From: Methylophilaceae bacterium
GTDB lineage: Bacteria > Pseudomonadota > Gammaproteobacteria > Burkholderiales > Methylophilaceae
Length of the DNA: 64,000 nt
Direction of reading: 5' to 3'
Assembly: GCA_013141125.1 (NCBI GenBank)
Contig: JABFRO010000002.1
Span: 186,001-250,000, forward strand
Shown: piece by piece, positions 45,458-54,850 of the stretch
Layout: the number at the start of each line of letters is the position of its first letter
Numbering within the stretch: the stretch's first letter is position 1
The notes under the pieces: model-generated
Seen by the model: the letters and a program-made list of their open reading frames with translations, nothing else
What the model was told of the DNA's origin: nothing
The model's database searches: none
Program-made: the position numbers and the translations under genes

Positions 45458-46372
45458 ATGTTTATTAGACAACTCAAATACCTGGTAACACTGGCCGAGA
45501 TGCGACATTTCTCACGCGCGGCAGAGGCTTGCCATGTATCGCAGCCCGCCTTGTCCGCTGCCATCCGCAATCTGGAAAAAGAGCTGGATCTGAATCTGGT
45601 TTTGCGCGGTCGAAATTATGAAGGCTTAACGGCCGAAGGTGAAAAAGTCGTGGGTTGGGCGCAGCATTTGCTTTCCAGCTATGAAGCCATGCGCCAGGAG
45701 GCCGTCAGTGCGCACACCAATCTGTCCGGCACTTTGCGCATAGGTGCTATTCCCACCACCATGCCGGTGGTTCCTTTCCTCACGACTCCCTGCCAGGAAA
45801 AGTACAGCGACATCAAGGTCACTGTGCTATCGCTTTCATCCGACGAAATTGTGCGACGGCTGGACAGTTGTGATTTGGATATTGGTCTGACATTTCTGGA
45901 TGAGAAATCACTGGCGGGCTTCCAGATGTACCCGCTTTACCTGGAGCGTTATGTGCTGGCCACCCACAATGAGGCGATTCTGCAAGGCAGGCAATCACTA
46001 AACTGGAATGAAGTAGCCGAGCTGCCTTTATGCCTGCTGACAGCCAATATGCAAAGTCGGCGCATGATAGATTCTGCCTTTCGCTTTGCTGGTGTAAGCC
46101 CGCATATCCGCGTTGAAACCGATTCCATTTTTGCGCTGTATGCGCAATTGCGTTGCAGTGATTTATGCACCGTAGTACCGCACAGCGTGCTCAGCCTGAT
46201 CGAAATGCGCCAGGAAATATCCATTGTGCCCATCACGCCGCCACTCGCACGTGAAATCGGCTTGATCGTGCGCAAGCAAAATCCCTATCCTCCCGTCACT
46301 GCTGCCGCTTTGGAAATGGCTTTGAAAATTCCATTGCAGGCGCGCTTCGATAGCTTAATTCAGCAAGTTTGA
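45458..46372 (+). CDS. LysR-family regulator upstream of formate dehydrogenase
   Basis: The 304-residue regulator has an N-terminal HTH (LVTLAEMRHFSRAAEACHVS, then QPALSAAIRNLEKEL) and a periplasmic-binding-protein-like effector domain starting at GTLRIGAIPTTMPVVP. It sits just before the formate dehydrogenase gene on the same strand, with 185 bases between, so it is a likely activator of that gene, perhaps with formate as signal (inference). No clear ribosome binding site precedes the ATG. Confidence 0.92.
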   Translation: MFIRQLKYLVTLAEMRHFSRAAEACHVSQPALSAAIRNLEKELDLNLVLRGRNYEGLTAEGEKVVGWAQHLLSSYEAMRQEAVSAHTNLSGTLRIGAIPTTMPVVPFLTTPCQEKYSDIKVTVLSLSSDEIVRRLDSCDLDIGLTFLDEKSLAGFQMYPLYLERYVLATHNEAILQGRQSLNWNEVAELPLCLLTANMQSRRMIDSAFRFAGVSPHIRVETDSIFALYAQLRCSDLCTVVPHSVLSLIEMRQEISIVPITPPLAREIGLIVRKQNPYPPVTAAALEMALKIPLQARFDSLIQQV

Positions 46373-46557
46373 TTCAACAGCTTGACCTAATACCCAAGTT
46401 TGATAACTAAAACCTATTAAACGATAAGGCAACGGTATTGGGAATCGCCATTTAAAACCCGCACAATCCTCCTCGTGATGTAGCTGCATTCATAACGCAA
46501 CGCTGTCACTGCAAGTAGCCAAAATTTGGCGCTGCATAACCCACCAGGAGGAAACAA

Positions 46558-47760
46558 ATGGCTAAAATTGTTGTTGTTTTATATGATGACCCAGTTGGCG
46601 GTTACCCTACAAGCTATGCGCGCGATGATTTGCCGCAACCGGAAATTTACCCTGACGGTCAAACTCTGCCTACCCCCAAGGCTATTGATTTCAAACCAGG
46701 TGTATTGCTGGGCAGTGTTTCCGGTGAACTGGGCTTGCGCAAATATCTGGAATCGAATGGTCATACATTAGTAGTAACTTCCAGCAAGGATGGTGCAGAC
46801 AGCGTATTGGATCGTGAATTGCCTGATGCTGAGATTGTTATTTCGCAACCGTTCTGGCCTGCCTACATGACAGCCGAACGTATCGCCAAGGCGAAAAAGC
46901 TGAAGATGATTGTGACTGCCGGTATTGGCTCCGACCATACCGATTTGCAAGCCGCGATTGAACGCAATATCACCGTGGCTGAAGTCACTTACTGCAACAG
47001 TAATGCGGTGGCTGAACACGTGGTCATGTCGATTCTGGCATTGGTACGCAATTTTATTCCATCCCATAACTGGGTACTCAAAGGCGGCTGGAACATCGCT
47101 GACTGCGTATCACGTTCCTATGATCTGGAAGCCATGAATGTCGGTACCGTAGCCGCAGGGCGTATCGGCTTGCGCGTATTGCGTTTGCTCAAGCCTTTCG
47201 GTGTCAATTTGCACTATCTGGATCGCCATCGTCTGCCAGAGGCAGTAGAACAAGAATTGGGACTGACTTACCACAGCAGTCTGGAAAGTCTGGCCAAGGT
47301 GTGCGACGTGGTTACCCTGAACTGCCCATTGCATCCTGAAACCGAGCACATGATTAATGAAAAAACGCTAAAATTCTTCAAACGCGGTGCCTATCTGGTG
47401 AACACGGCACGCGGCAAGCTGGCGGATCGTGATGCTATCGTGGATGCTCTGGAAAGTGGCCAACTGGCAGGTTATGCCGGTGACGTTTGGTTCCCGCAAC
47501 CAGCGCCCAATGACCATCCATGGCGCACCATGCCCAATCACGGCATGACACCGCATATCTCCGGTACCAGTCTGTCGGCTCAAGCACGCTATGCTGCTGG
47601 CACCCGCGAGATTCTGGAATGCTACTTTGAAAACCGTCCAATTCGTAATGAATACCTGGTGGTACAGAATGGCGCACTGGCTGGCGTGGGTGCGCACTCG
47701 TACAGCAAGGGCAATGCCACCGGCGGTTCAGAAGAAGCCGCCAAGTTTGAAAAGAAATAG
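46558..47760 (+). CDS. fdh: NAD-dependent, metal-free formate dehydrogenase
   Basis: The 400-residue enzyme closely follows the well-studied Pseudomonas sp. 101 formate dehydrogenase, with the same length, start (KIVVVLYDDPVGGYPTSYAR) and end. The NAD site is VGTVAAGRIGL near residue 197; the substrate region PFWPAY, the arginine in NTARGKL and the histidine in MTPHISGT are present. It oxidises formate to CO2 and makes NADH, using no molybdenum or tungsten. AGGAGG at 46546-46551 is a very strong ribosome binding site, pointing to high expression. A terminator follows. Confidence 0.97.
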   Translation: MAKIVVVLYDDPVGGYPTSYARDDLPQPEIYPDGQTLPTPKAIDFKPGVLLGSVSGELGLRKYLESNGHTLVVTSSKDGADSVLDRELPDAEIVISQPFWPAYMTAERIAKAKKLKMIVTAGIGSDHTDLQAAIERNITVAEVTYCNSNAVAEHVVMSILALVRNFIPSHNWVLKGGWNIADCVSRSYDLEAMNVGTVAAGRIGLRVLRLLKPFGVNLHYLDRHRLPEAVEQELGLTYHSSLESLAKVCDVVTLNCPLHPETEHMINEKTLKFFKRGAYLVNTARGKLADRDAIVDALESGQLAGYAGDVWFPQPAPNDHPWRTMPNHGMTPHISGTSLSAQARYAAGTREILECYFENRPIRNEYLVVQNGALAGVGAHSYSKGNATGGSEEAAKFEKK

Positions 47761-47795
47761 ACTTATTTCTGTTTTTTAAAAGTTAAGGTGAGCTG

Positions 47796-47832
47796 ACGAG
47801 CGATGCGCAATCTCCGCCATCGCTCGTTTTTT
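47796..47832 (+). terminator. Terminator after formate dehydrogenase
   Basis: A 10-base perfect inverted repeat (47796-47805 and 47818-47827) with a 12-base loop ends in six T residues. Confidence 0.88.
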
Positions 47833-47888
47833 AGGCGCAAATTTTAATCATTGATTGTTGGCTGATTCGATTCTGAAATGGAATTATT

Positions 47889-48395
47889 TTGTCATTACTG
47901 AAAAAACTGAAAAGCGATAAGGCTGGGTTACCACCGCGCCCCGCATTTAAATCCGTCGCCTTGGCCTGGCTAGGCGCTTTTCTCGCCATTGCCTTGACTT
48001 CAACAATGTCTGATGCCCTCGCGGTCAGTCTGGTGCTGGGTTCGTTTGGTGCCACCTGTGTGCTGGTATTTGGTTTCCCTGATGTCGCATTTTCGCAACC
48101 GCGCAATGTGATTGCCGGGCATTTGGTAAGTTCGATGAGTGGCTTATTGTTTCTCAGCGCTTTTGGCGCGCATTGGTGGGCCATGGCCGCCGCCGTTGCC
48201 ACGGCTTTGGCGTTGATGCTGTTTTTAAGAGTCGTACACCCTCCCGCAGGTTCTAATCCCGTCATCATTTTTATGGCATTACCCACTTGGAAATTCCTGA
48301 TATTTCCAACGCTGGTAGGTTCTATTCTGATAGTTGCCGTTGCGCTCGTTTATAACAAATACGTGCGAAAAATTAATTATCCGAAATATTGGTAA
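47889..48395 (+). CDS. HPP-family membrane protein
   Basis: The 168-residue protein has four hydrophobic helices and the HPP motif in RVVHPPAGSNPVIIFM. Other conserved parts are GSFGATCVLVFGFPD and SQPRNVIAGH. Some HPP proteins transport nitrite; the substrate here is unknown. The only in-frame start after the upstream stop is a TTG at 47889 without a good ribosome binding site, so the start is uncertain. Confidence 0.85.
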   Translation: MSLLKKLKSDKAGLPPRPAFKSVALAWLGAFLAIALTSTMSDALAVSLVLGSFGATCVLVFGFPDVAFSQPRNVIAGHLVSSMSGLLFLSAFGAHWWAMAAAVATALALMLFLRVVHPPAGSNPVIIFMALPTWKFLIFPTLVGSILIVAVALVYNKYVRKINYPKYW

Positions 48396-48520
48396 GCATT
48401 TGTTGTCAAACAGCCATTTAATAGACGTGGTTTAACGGTAGGCTAGAAACCCTACCGCTCTCAACGTTGTATTAACTCATTGAAACATTTAGAATCGCAA
48501 CCCCATATGTTTAATGCGAA

Positions 48521-49576
48521 ATGTATTCTGCCAAGATGCAAATACAATATAAAGAGCCAGAAAACAATACTCACCTCAGCCCGCTCATTGACCGTTTTGG
48601 GCGGCAGGTGGATTACATTCGCTTGTCGATTACGGATAGATGCGATTTCCGCTGCGTATATTGCATGGCCGAGGACATGACGTTTTTGCCGCGCCACGAG
48701 GTGTTAAGCCTGGAAGAATGCGCGCGCTTGGTGAGGGTTTTTGTGGCGTTAGGCGTGAGCAAGGTACGTATTACCGGCGGTGAGCCGCTGGTGCGTAAGA
48801 ATGCGCTGTGGCTGTTTCAGGAAATTGGGCAGCTCACCGGATTAAAGGAATTGGTCATGACGACCAATGGCTCGCAACTGGAGCAGTATGCACAGGCTTT
48901 GCGCGATGCCGGAGTCAAGCGCATCAATATCAGCCTGGATAGTTTGAATGCCGAGCGTTTCCGCAAAATTACCCGCGTAGGTGAACTGGATAAAGTGTTG
49001 CGCGGCATAGCGGCCGCCAAAGCGGTTGGCTTTGACAATATCAAATTAAATACCGTGTTGATGCGCGGCACCAATGATGATGAAGCCTTGCCACTGTTGA
49101 ATTTTGCCATTGAGCAAGACATTGATATTTCCTATATCGAAGAAATGCCTTTGGGCGCGGTGGATCATACGCGCGATTCGACTTATATCAGCAACGCCGC
49201 TACGCTTAAATCACTGCAAAGTCATTATCCATTGGTCAGCAGTGCAGAAAGCAGCGCGGAAAATCGCACTGGCCCCGCAGAATACTGGCGCGTTACCGGC
49301 ACCCAAACACGCGTGGGTTTTATTTCGCCGCATAGCCATAATTTCTGTGAATCCTGCAACCGCGTGCGTATTACCTGCAAGGGCGAGCTTTTTCTGTGTT
49401 TGGGGCAGGATGACAAAGTGGATTTAATGCCCTTGCTGCGCGAGTTTCCCGATGACGATACCCCGCTCATCAACGCCATCATTGCCTCCATGCAAATCAA
49501 ACCCCAAGGCCATGATTTTGACTTGAAGCGCGCCGAACCAGCGGTGATCCGCTTTATGTCGCACACCGGCGGATAA
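48521..49576 (+). CDS. moaA: GTP 3',8-cyclase MoaA (molybdenum cofactor step 1)
   Basis: The 351-residue radical SAM enzyme has the N-terminal cluster TDRCDFRCVYC, GGEP in ITGGEPLVRK, the C-terminal cluster FCESCNRVRITCKGELFLC, and the GG end (SHTGG) essential in the family. It starts cofactor synthesis from GTP. Two ATGs (48521, 48536) lie close together and neither has a clear ribosome binding site. A small hairpin (48436-48457) precedes it but does not have the form of a known Moco riboswitch. fdhD follows after 10 bases. Confidence 0.96.
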   Translation: MYSAKMQIQYKEPENNTHLSPLIDRFGRQVDYIRLSITDRCDFRCVYCMAEDMTFLPRHEVLSLEECARLVRVFVALGVSKVRITGGEPLVRKNALWLFQEIGQLTGLKELVMTTNGSQLEQYAQALRDAGVKRINISLDSLNAERFRKITRVGELDKVLRGIAAAKAVGFDNIKLNTVLMRGTNDDEALPLLNFAIEQDIDISYIEEMPLGAVDHTRDSTYISNAATLKSLQSHYPLVSSAESSAENRTGPAEYWRVTGTQTRVGFISPHSHNFCESCNRVRITCKGELFLCLGQDDKVDLMPLLREFPDDDTPLINAIIASMQIKPQGHDFDLKRAEPAVIRFMSHTGG

Positions 49577-49586
49577 CATTCATCCC

Positions 49587-50432
49587 ATGCCACTTACTGC
49601 TATCGCTCAACGCCCCGAAATCACCCAAGCCAGCCGTCCGCTTACTTTTATCGTCCCTGCCATCAACGAGCATGGCGAAAGCATAGCTACCGAAATCGCT
49701 GGTGAAAGCCCGCTTACGCTTTATCTGGATAAGCGTGAGATTGTGACGCTAATGACACTGGGTGCCGCGCCAGAAGCTTTGGCTATCGGCTATTTGCGCA
49801 ACCAGCGCTTGCTCAACAACATCGAACAAATTGCCGCCGTGCAGGTGGATTGGGAAGTTGAAGCCGTTGCCGTCACTACGCGCCATGGTGTGGAGCTGGG
49901 CGATAAATTGGATAAGCGCACCGTAACTACGGGCTGTGGACAAGGCACGGTTTTTGGTGATTTGATGGAAGATATAGACAACATCAAGCTGCAGCAGGAT
50001 AGCGTGCTCAATGAATCCACTTTGCATGCGCTGCTGGACAATGTGCGCACCTACGACAGCCTGTATAAAAAGGCGGGCGCTTTGCATGGGTGCGCGCTGG
50101 CTAATAATTCCAATGGCAAAATTCTTTATTATGTCGAAGATGTAGGTCGCCACAATGCCGTGGATGCGATTGCCGGCATGATGTGGCTGGATGGCGTGAG
50201 TGGGCATGACAAAATTTTTTACACCACCGGCCGCCTCACCAGCGAAATGGTGATTAAAGCCGCCCAAATGGGCGTGCCGTTTTTAATTTCGCGCTCCGGC
50301 CTCACGCAAATGGGCTGGCAAGTCGCCCAGTGCTTGGGCATGACCATGATAGGCCGCTCGCAAGGCAAACATTTTCTTATCTTTACCGGTGCTGAACGCT
50401 TCTGCTTTCAATCGCAAACTGGAGTGGCATAA
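49587..50432 (+). CDS. fdhD: Formate dehydrogenase sulfurtransferase FdhD
   Basis: The 281-residue protein is full length. The active cysteine region is TTGCGQGTVFG, with one cysteine where E. coli has a CxxC pair; VEDVGRHNAVDAIAGMM and YTTGRLTSEMVIKAAQMG are family signatures. FdhD passes sulfur from a desulfurase to the molybdenum or tungsten cofactor and is required for metal-dependent formate dehydrogenase. No such dehydrogenase is in the window, so one should lie elsewhere in the genome. Confidence 0.95.
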   Translation: MPLTAIAQRPEITQASRPLTFIVPAINEHGESIATEIAGESPLTLYLDKREIVTLMTLGAAPEALAIGYLRNQRLLNNIEQIAAVQVDWEVEAVAVTTRHGVELGDKLDKRTVTTGCGQGTVFGDLMEDIDNIKLQQDSVLNESTLHALLDNVRTYDSLYKKAGALHGCALANNSNGKILYYVEDVGRHNAVDAIAGMMWLDGVSGHDKIFYTTGRLTSEMVIKAAQMGVPFLISRSGLTQMGWQVAQCLGMTMIGRSQGKHFLIFTGAERFCFQSQTGVA

Positions 50433-50434
50433 AC

Positions 50435-51013
50435 ATGGGCATTACTGGCGTTATTCTGGCGGGCGGCTTAGGCCGCCGTATGGGTGGCTTGGATAAAGGC
50501 TGGGTTCCATTTCTGGGTAAGCCATTAATTACCCATGTCATCGCGCGCCTTCAGCCGCAAGTCGATGAAGTTTTAATCAATGCCAACCGCGAAACCGAGC
50601 GTTATGCGGCGCTGGGCTATACGGTCATTGCCGATGACATCGCCGGATTTGCAGGGCCTCTTGCTGGATTGCACATCGGCATGAGCGCCGCAAAACAGGA
50701 TTTTGTAGTTACCACTCCCTGCGATTCGCCTTTATTGCCACTGGATTTGGTAGAACGTTTGATGGCAGGGTTAATCAAACAACATGCAGATTTAGCCGTG
50801 GCTAAAACCGGTAATCAAGCGCATCCCGTCTTTTGCTTGTGTAGAAAAACCTTGCTGCCACATTTAACGGCTTATTTGCAAAGCGGTGGCCGAAAAATTG
50901 ATGCCTGGTATAGCACTTTGAACGTGGCGGAAATTTTGTTTGATGACAATGCAGAAGCTTTTAGCAATGTGAATACACCCGAAGAACTGCGCGAATTAGA
51001 GAATCTGTTTTGA
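50435..51013 (+). CDS. mobA: Molybdenum cofactor guanylyltransferase
   Basis: The 192-residue protein begins ITGVILAGGLGRRMGGLDKG, the nucleotide-binding motif of MobA, and has the metal site TPCDSPLLPLDLVERL. It adds GMP to the cofactor to make the guanine dinucleotide form used by formate dehydrogenases. It starts two bases after fdhD and its stop overlaps mobB, so moaA-fdhD-mobA-mobB is one operon. Confidence 0.95.
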   Translation: MGITGVILAGGLGRRMGGLDKGWVPFLGKPLITHVIARLQPQVDEVLINANRETERYAALGYTVIADDIAGFAGPLAGLHIGMSAAKQDFVVTTPCDSPLLPLDLVERLMAGLIKQHADLAVAKTGNQAHPVFCLCRKTLLPHLTAYLQSGGRKIDAWYSTLNVAEILFDDNAEAFSNVNTPEELRELENLF

Positions 51014-51591
51014 ATCCCCATAATCACCCGCCCATCACTTGCCCCGTCCCTATCCTCGGCTTTTGCGCCTACGGCAGCGGTATCGGTAAAACCACATTGT
51101 TGGTCAGCCTGATTCCCGTCCTAACCCGGCGGCGCTTACGCATTTCCGTCATCAAACACGCACACCACAGCTTTGATATAGATCACCCGGGCAAGGATAG
51201 CTACCGCCTGCGTGAGTCCGGCGCAGTGCAAATGCTGCTAGGCTCGCGCCACCGCTGGGCGCTGATGACCGAACTCTCGCGCATCCCGAATAATCCACCC
51301 GAACCCGGCTTGGACGAATTGCTGCCGCATATTGATACCAGCCTGATTGACTTGGTGATAGTCGAAGGCTTCAAACACGCCGCCATCCCCAAAATAGAAG
51401 TGTTTCGCCCCTCGCTCAACAAGCCCTTATTGGCGAATGAAGATAGCCATATCATCGCTATTGCCAGTGACGGCGCGGTTGCTAGCCAATTGCCGGTGCT
51501 CAATTTGAATGATGCAGAGGAAATCGCGGCATTCATTTTGGCGTGGATGCAAGCGCAGTCGGCAACGGCCAAACAATGTTCTGCTTTGTGA
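51010..51591 (+). CDS. mobB: MobB, GTP-binding cofactor biosynthesis adaptor
   Basis: The 193-residue protein has Walker A GSGIGKTTLLVSLIP and the family region SVIKHAHHSFDIDHPGKDSYR. MobB is a GTPase that assists MobA. The start is a TTG overlapping the mobA stop (TTGA); ATG options are absent. It is the last gene of the operon before the AT-rich insert. Confidence 0.92.
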   Translation: MNPHNHPPITCPVPILGFCAYGSGIGKTTLLVSLIPVLTRRRLRISVIKHAHHSFDIDHPGKDSYRLRESGAVQMLLGSRHRWALMTELSRIPNNPPEPGLDELLPHIDTSLIDLVIVEGFKHAAIPKIEVFRPSLNKPLLANEDSHIIAIASDGAVASQLPVLNLNDAEEIAAFILAWMQAQSATAKQCSAL

Positions 51592-51652
51592 ATAAAACAC
51601 TGCACCTACAAACTATGAACTCATTGGCTTTTAGGGGATAATCGCACCCGTA

Positions 51653-52477
51653 ATGATTAATGGGTTTGATAATATGAATTGTGATATAAGGCCAGTTAAA
51701 GGCGTTCATGCAGTGCAAAGCGTAGCTTTTGTACTGGAGCTTAGTGCGCCTGTTCTAGCATCACAAATAAAAGCCGCTATAGCAAGTTATGAATCTTCCG
51801 ATAGGTTACGCACTTTGTTTCCATCCAAACAAGAAAACCGTGGCACTACTATAGCCATTAACGATGGCGGTGTTGCAGTAAAGCAAAACCAAGAAATTGA
51901 TAGCGTTACTTTTCAAAGACTTTCATTAGACGGAAGTCTGGAGGTTGCGTTAACAATCCAAGCTAATAATATTTCCTATGCCTGCAATAGGTATACAAGA
52001 TGGAAAGAGGTTTCTCAACAAGCGTTGAGCTTACTACGAGAATTCGTTAAATATGTATTTCCAGAACTTAGTGTCACAGTTATTGGATTGCAATATATTG
52101 ATGAATTTTTAATAACTGGAGAAGTGGATTCATTTTTCCCTTCGATGATTCTAAGAGAAAATCAGAGGGTGCCCAAAGCGCTTCTAATGCAAAAAGATGG
52201 ATGGCATAGCCATTCAGGTTGGTTTGAGTCAAGTAAAGATAATGACAAAATGCTAACAAATTTGAATTTCAATATGGTGCCTCAGTCTGAAAACTCTGTT
52301 TTTCAAATAGTCACCGTACATAGAGAAATAAAGCATATACCAATAAAGTCTTTTGATGCCTTAGTAGTGGCTGTTGATTCAGATTTTGAAAAATTACATC
52401 AACGAAACATAAGTGTTTTAAGAGAAGTTTTGAACGAAGATACACAAAATTTGATAAATCTTGGAAGTGGTAAATAA
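51653..52477 (+). CDS. TIGR04255-like protein of a small accessory cluster
   Basis: The 274-residue protein has the pattern of the sporadically distributed TIGR04255 family: NRYTRWKEVSQQALSLLREF and VTVIGLQYIDEFLI. The function is unknown. Base composition is clearly more AT-rich than mobB and moeA on either side. The next gene starts five bases after its stop. Members of this family often sit with a second small gene, which hints at a two-part system. The start is uncertain (ATG at 51653 or 51674). Confidence 0.6.
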   Translation: MINGFDNMNCDIRPVKGVHAVQSVAFVLELSAPVLASQIKAAIASYESSDRLRTLFPSKQENRGTTIAINDGGVAVKQNQEIDSVTFQRLSLDGSLEVALTIQANNISYACNRYTRWKEVSQQALSLLREFVKYVFPELSVTVIGLQYIDEFLITGEVDSFFPSMILRENQRVPKALLMQKDGWHSHSGWFESSKDNDKMLTNLNFNMVPQSENSVFQIVTVHREIKHIPIKSFDALVVAVDSDFEKLHQRNISVLREVLNEDTQNLINLGSGK

Positions 52478-52481
52478 CGCT

Positions 52482-52994
52482 ATGTTAGCAATTGCAAGTT
52501 TGGCCGTCATTGGATATTTGGCTACAGGTGCTGACACCAAACGTGTTAGCGGGGATGTTTACGCTCCGAAAATAAGTTTAGTCGAAAACAACATAGCCAA
52601 AGACTACTCTCAAACAAAGACACATATACCATCTTTGGTAGCTTTGACTAACTCGACAACCATATCAAAAGCTCGTGGCTTAGATAATAAAGCAGGCGAT
52701 GAAATATTAAAGGCTTTTAATGAAATCGGCTTGCCACCAAAAGAGGGTATCCGCCTGTTAGAAATTAATAAAGATTTTTTAGGTTTAAATTCTTACCCAG
52801 TTAAAAAAATTGAGCCTATTACATCAATAGATTTAGAAGAGGGAGCGACTTATTTAAATGTTCGCCTTTATATCGAGGCTGATTTTGAAAAGGTATTAGA
52901 GTTAGATTATCTGATGACAAAAAATCTTGTTAAATCTACAGAATATATTCCTGAGAAAATCTCATTTACCGTATACAACGAAGAGATTGTATAA
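52482..52994 (+). CDS. Unknown protein of the accessory cluster, possible N-terminal membrane helix
   Basis: I take the ATG at 52482, giving 170 residues that begin MLAIASLAVIGYLATG, a short hydrophobic segment that could be a membrane anchor. The rest is soluble, with LEINKDFLGLNSYPVKKIEP. No family is recognised. The TIGR04255-like gene ends five bases before, and the HEPN-like gene starts one base after, so the three form an operon. Confidence 0.55.
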   Translation: MLAIASLAVIGYLATGADTKRVSGDVYAPKISLVENNIAKDYSQTKTHIPSLVALTNSTTISKARGLDNKAGDEILKAFNEIGLPPKEGIRLLEINKDFLGLNSYPVKKIEPITSIDLEEGATYLNVRLYIEADFEKVLELDYLMTKNLVKSTEYIPEKISFTVYNEEIV

Positions 52995-52995
52995 A

Positions 52996-53409
52996 TTGAT
53001 AGAGCCTCGTGACTTTGAGGATCAGGCTAGAGGAATTGTGGGAACTTTACCAACCGAAGTTAAGTTTCGTACGGGTATAAGTCGAGCCTATTACGCCGCT
53101 TTCCATTACTGTAATGTGGCAGCGAAAACATGGTGTAATCAACTACCCAATACAGAGAAAAAGGATAAGGGTATTCACGAACAGCTTTATTGTCAGTTAC
53201 AAAAACCAAGTAACTTAGCTGTTGTGGACTCTTCGTTGCGAAGCATGGCTGAACTAGCAAAAAAATTGAAATTTCTTCGTGTGGATGCAGATTATCACCT
53301 TGATAAAACTATAAGCAACAAGGAATACACTTCAGCATTAAGCTACATGAGTAATGTGAAAAAAGAGCTTGAAGAAGCTCAAAGATTATCCACTTCTACA
53401 CAATCGTAA
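52996..53409 (+). CDS. HEPN-like protein of the accessory cluster
   Basis: The likely start is a TTG at 52996, one base after the previous stop, giving 137 residues from IEPRDFEDQARGIVG. GISRAYYAAFHYCNVAA is the classic helix of HEPN/UPF0332 proteins, and LRVDADYHLD supplies an RX5H pattern of HEPN RNases. Such proteins are often toxins paired with nucleotidyltransferases, but no nucleotidyltransferase is next to it; the partners here are the two preceding unknown genes. Confidence 0.65.
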   Translation: MIEPRDFEDQARGIVGTLPTEVKFRTGISRAYYAAFHYCNVAAKTWCNQLPNTEKKDKGIHEQLYCQLQKPSNLAVVDSSLRSMAELAKKLKFLRVDADYHLDKTISNKEYTSALSYMSNVKKELEEAQRLSTSTQS

Positions 53410-53538
53410 TCGGCATATATACCTATCCAAACTGCATAACGCTAGAATATGTTTGCCTTACTGCACAGTCACTTCGCTTACTGCCTAGAAAACTCAGCTA
53501 CATAAAATATTGCTCAAATTTAAAATATAACCAACATA

Positions 53539-54819
53539 ATGAACAAAAAATCCATCACCGAGTTAGTTAACGGCGCGAGTTGCCTGGATGACTATGATCC
53601 CAATTCCATGCCTGTTGTACAGGCGCGCAAACACATTCGCAATTATTTAAGCCCGCTTAGCACCAAGGAGTGTTTGCCGCTGCGTAGCGCGCTGGGTCGG
53701 GTTTTGGCGGAGGCGATTATTTCGCCATTTAATGTGCCTAATCATGATAACTCTGCCATGGATGGTTATGCATTTAATGCGGATGAGCCGTCAACTGACG
53801 GCGTGACGCGTTTAAAAATAATAGGTACCGCTTTTGCCGGGAAAGCTTTCGACGGCAAAGTAAGTGGCGGTACTTGTGTGCGCATTATGACCGGCGCGGT
53901 GATGCCGGAGGGCGCGGATACCGTGGTAGTGCAGGAGCGTGTGACTGTGGATGGCGACATCGTCAGTTTTAGTGATGGGCCTAAACGCGGCATGAACCGG
54001 CGTTTGGCGGGGGAAGATTTAACGCGGGGGCAGGTAGTATTGGCGGCGGGTCACCTCATGCGTCCGGCGGATTTGGGTTTGATTGCATCGCTAGGGTTTG
54101 GCGAAGTCAAAGTTTATCGCAAGCTGCGTGTGGCGTTTTTTTCCACCGGTGATGAACTGGCCAGCATTGGCCAAGCGCTTGGCCAGGGCGAAGTTTACGA
54201 CAGTAATCGCTATACGCTTTACGGCATGTTGGCACGTTTGGGCGTTGAAATTATCGACATGGGCGTGGTGCGGGATGATCCGGCCTTGTTGGAAAGCGCC
54301 CTGCAAGAGGCTGCCAGCAGCGCCGATGTTATTCTCACCAGCGGCGGTGTCTCTGTGGGTGAGGCGGATTTCATGAAGGAGTTGCTGGAAAAATTAGGCC
54401 ATGTTGTTTTCTGGAAAATCGCCATGAAACCCGGCCGTCCACTGGCTTACGGCAAAGTGGGCAATGCGCATTATTTCGGTTTGCCCGGCAACCCGGTCTC
54501 GGTCATGGTCACTTTTTATCAATTTGTACGCGAAGCGTTGCTGGTGCTGATGGGGCAACCAGAACCTGCGCCTTTGCCGCTGCTCAATGTTGAATGCACC
54601 AGCAACATTAAAAAATTCACCGGCCGTACCGAATTCCAACGCGGCAGATTATTTATAGTTAGCGATGGCACTTGGAAAGTCAGCACCACCGGCGCGCAAG
54701 GTTCAGGCATTTTGCGTTCCATGTCGGAAGCTAATTGCTTTATCGTTTTGGATGAGAATGTAGGCAATGTGACCGCAGGGATGACAGTACAGGTACAGCT
54801 TCTGGAGGGTCTGGTTTAG
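53539..54819 (+). CDS. moeA: Molybdopterin molybdenumtransferase
   Basis: The 426-residue protein has the MoeA signature NVPNHDNSAMDGYAF near residue 75, the metal-insertion region ILTSGGVSVGEADFMKELL and GLPGNPVSVMVTFYQF. It inserts molybdate (or tungstate) into adenylated molybdopterin. It was probably the continuation of the moaA-fdhD-mobA-mobB operon before the AT-rich three-gene insert; it now needs its own promoter in the 129 bases upstream. Confidence 0.95.
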   Translation: MNKKSITELVNGASCLDDYDPNSMPVVQARKHIRNYLSPLSTKECLPLRSALGRVLAEAIISPFNVPNHDNSAMDGYAFNADEPSTDGVTRLKIIGTAFAGKAFDGKVSGGTCVRIMTGAVMPEGADTVVVQERVTVDGDIVSFSDGPKRGMNRRLAGEDLTRGQVVLAAGHLMRPADLGLIASLGFGEVKVYRKLRVAFFSTGDELASIGQALGQGEVYDSNRYTLYGMLARLGVEIIDMGVVRDDPALLESALQEAASSADVILTSGGVSVGEADFMKELLEKLGHVVFWKIAMKPGRPLAYGKVGNAHYFGLPGNPVSVMVTFYQFVREALLVLMGQPEPAPLPLLNVECTSNIKKFTGRTEFQRGRLFIVSDGTWKVSTTGAQGSGILRSMSEANCFIVLDENVGNVTAGMTVQVQLLEGLV

Positions 54820-54850
54820 TCTTTGCAGCCTTCCCCTACCTGAGAGCTAT

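Noticed and set aside
48396-48520. Possible molybdenum cofactor riboswitch upstream of moaA
   Set aside because: Only a short simple hairpin is present; the multi-helix pattern of the known riboswitch is not seen.
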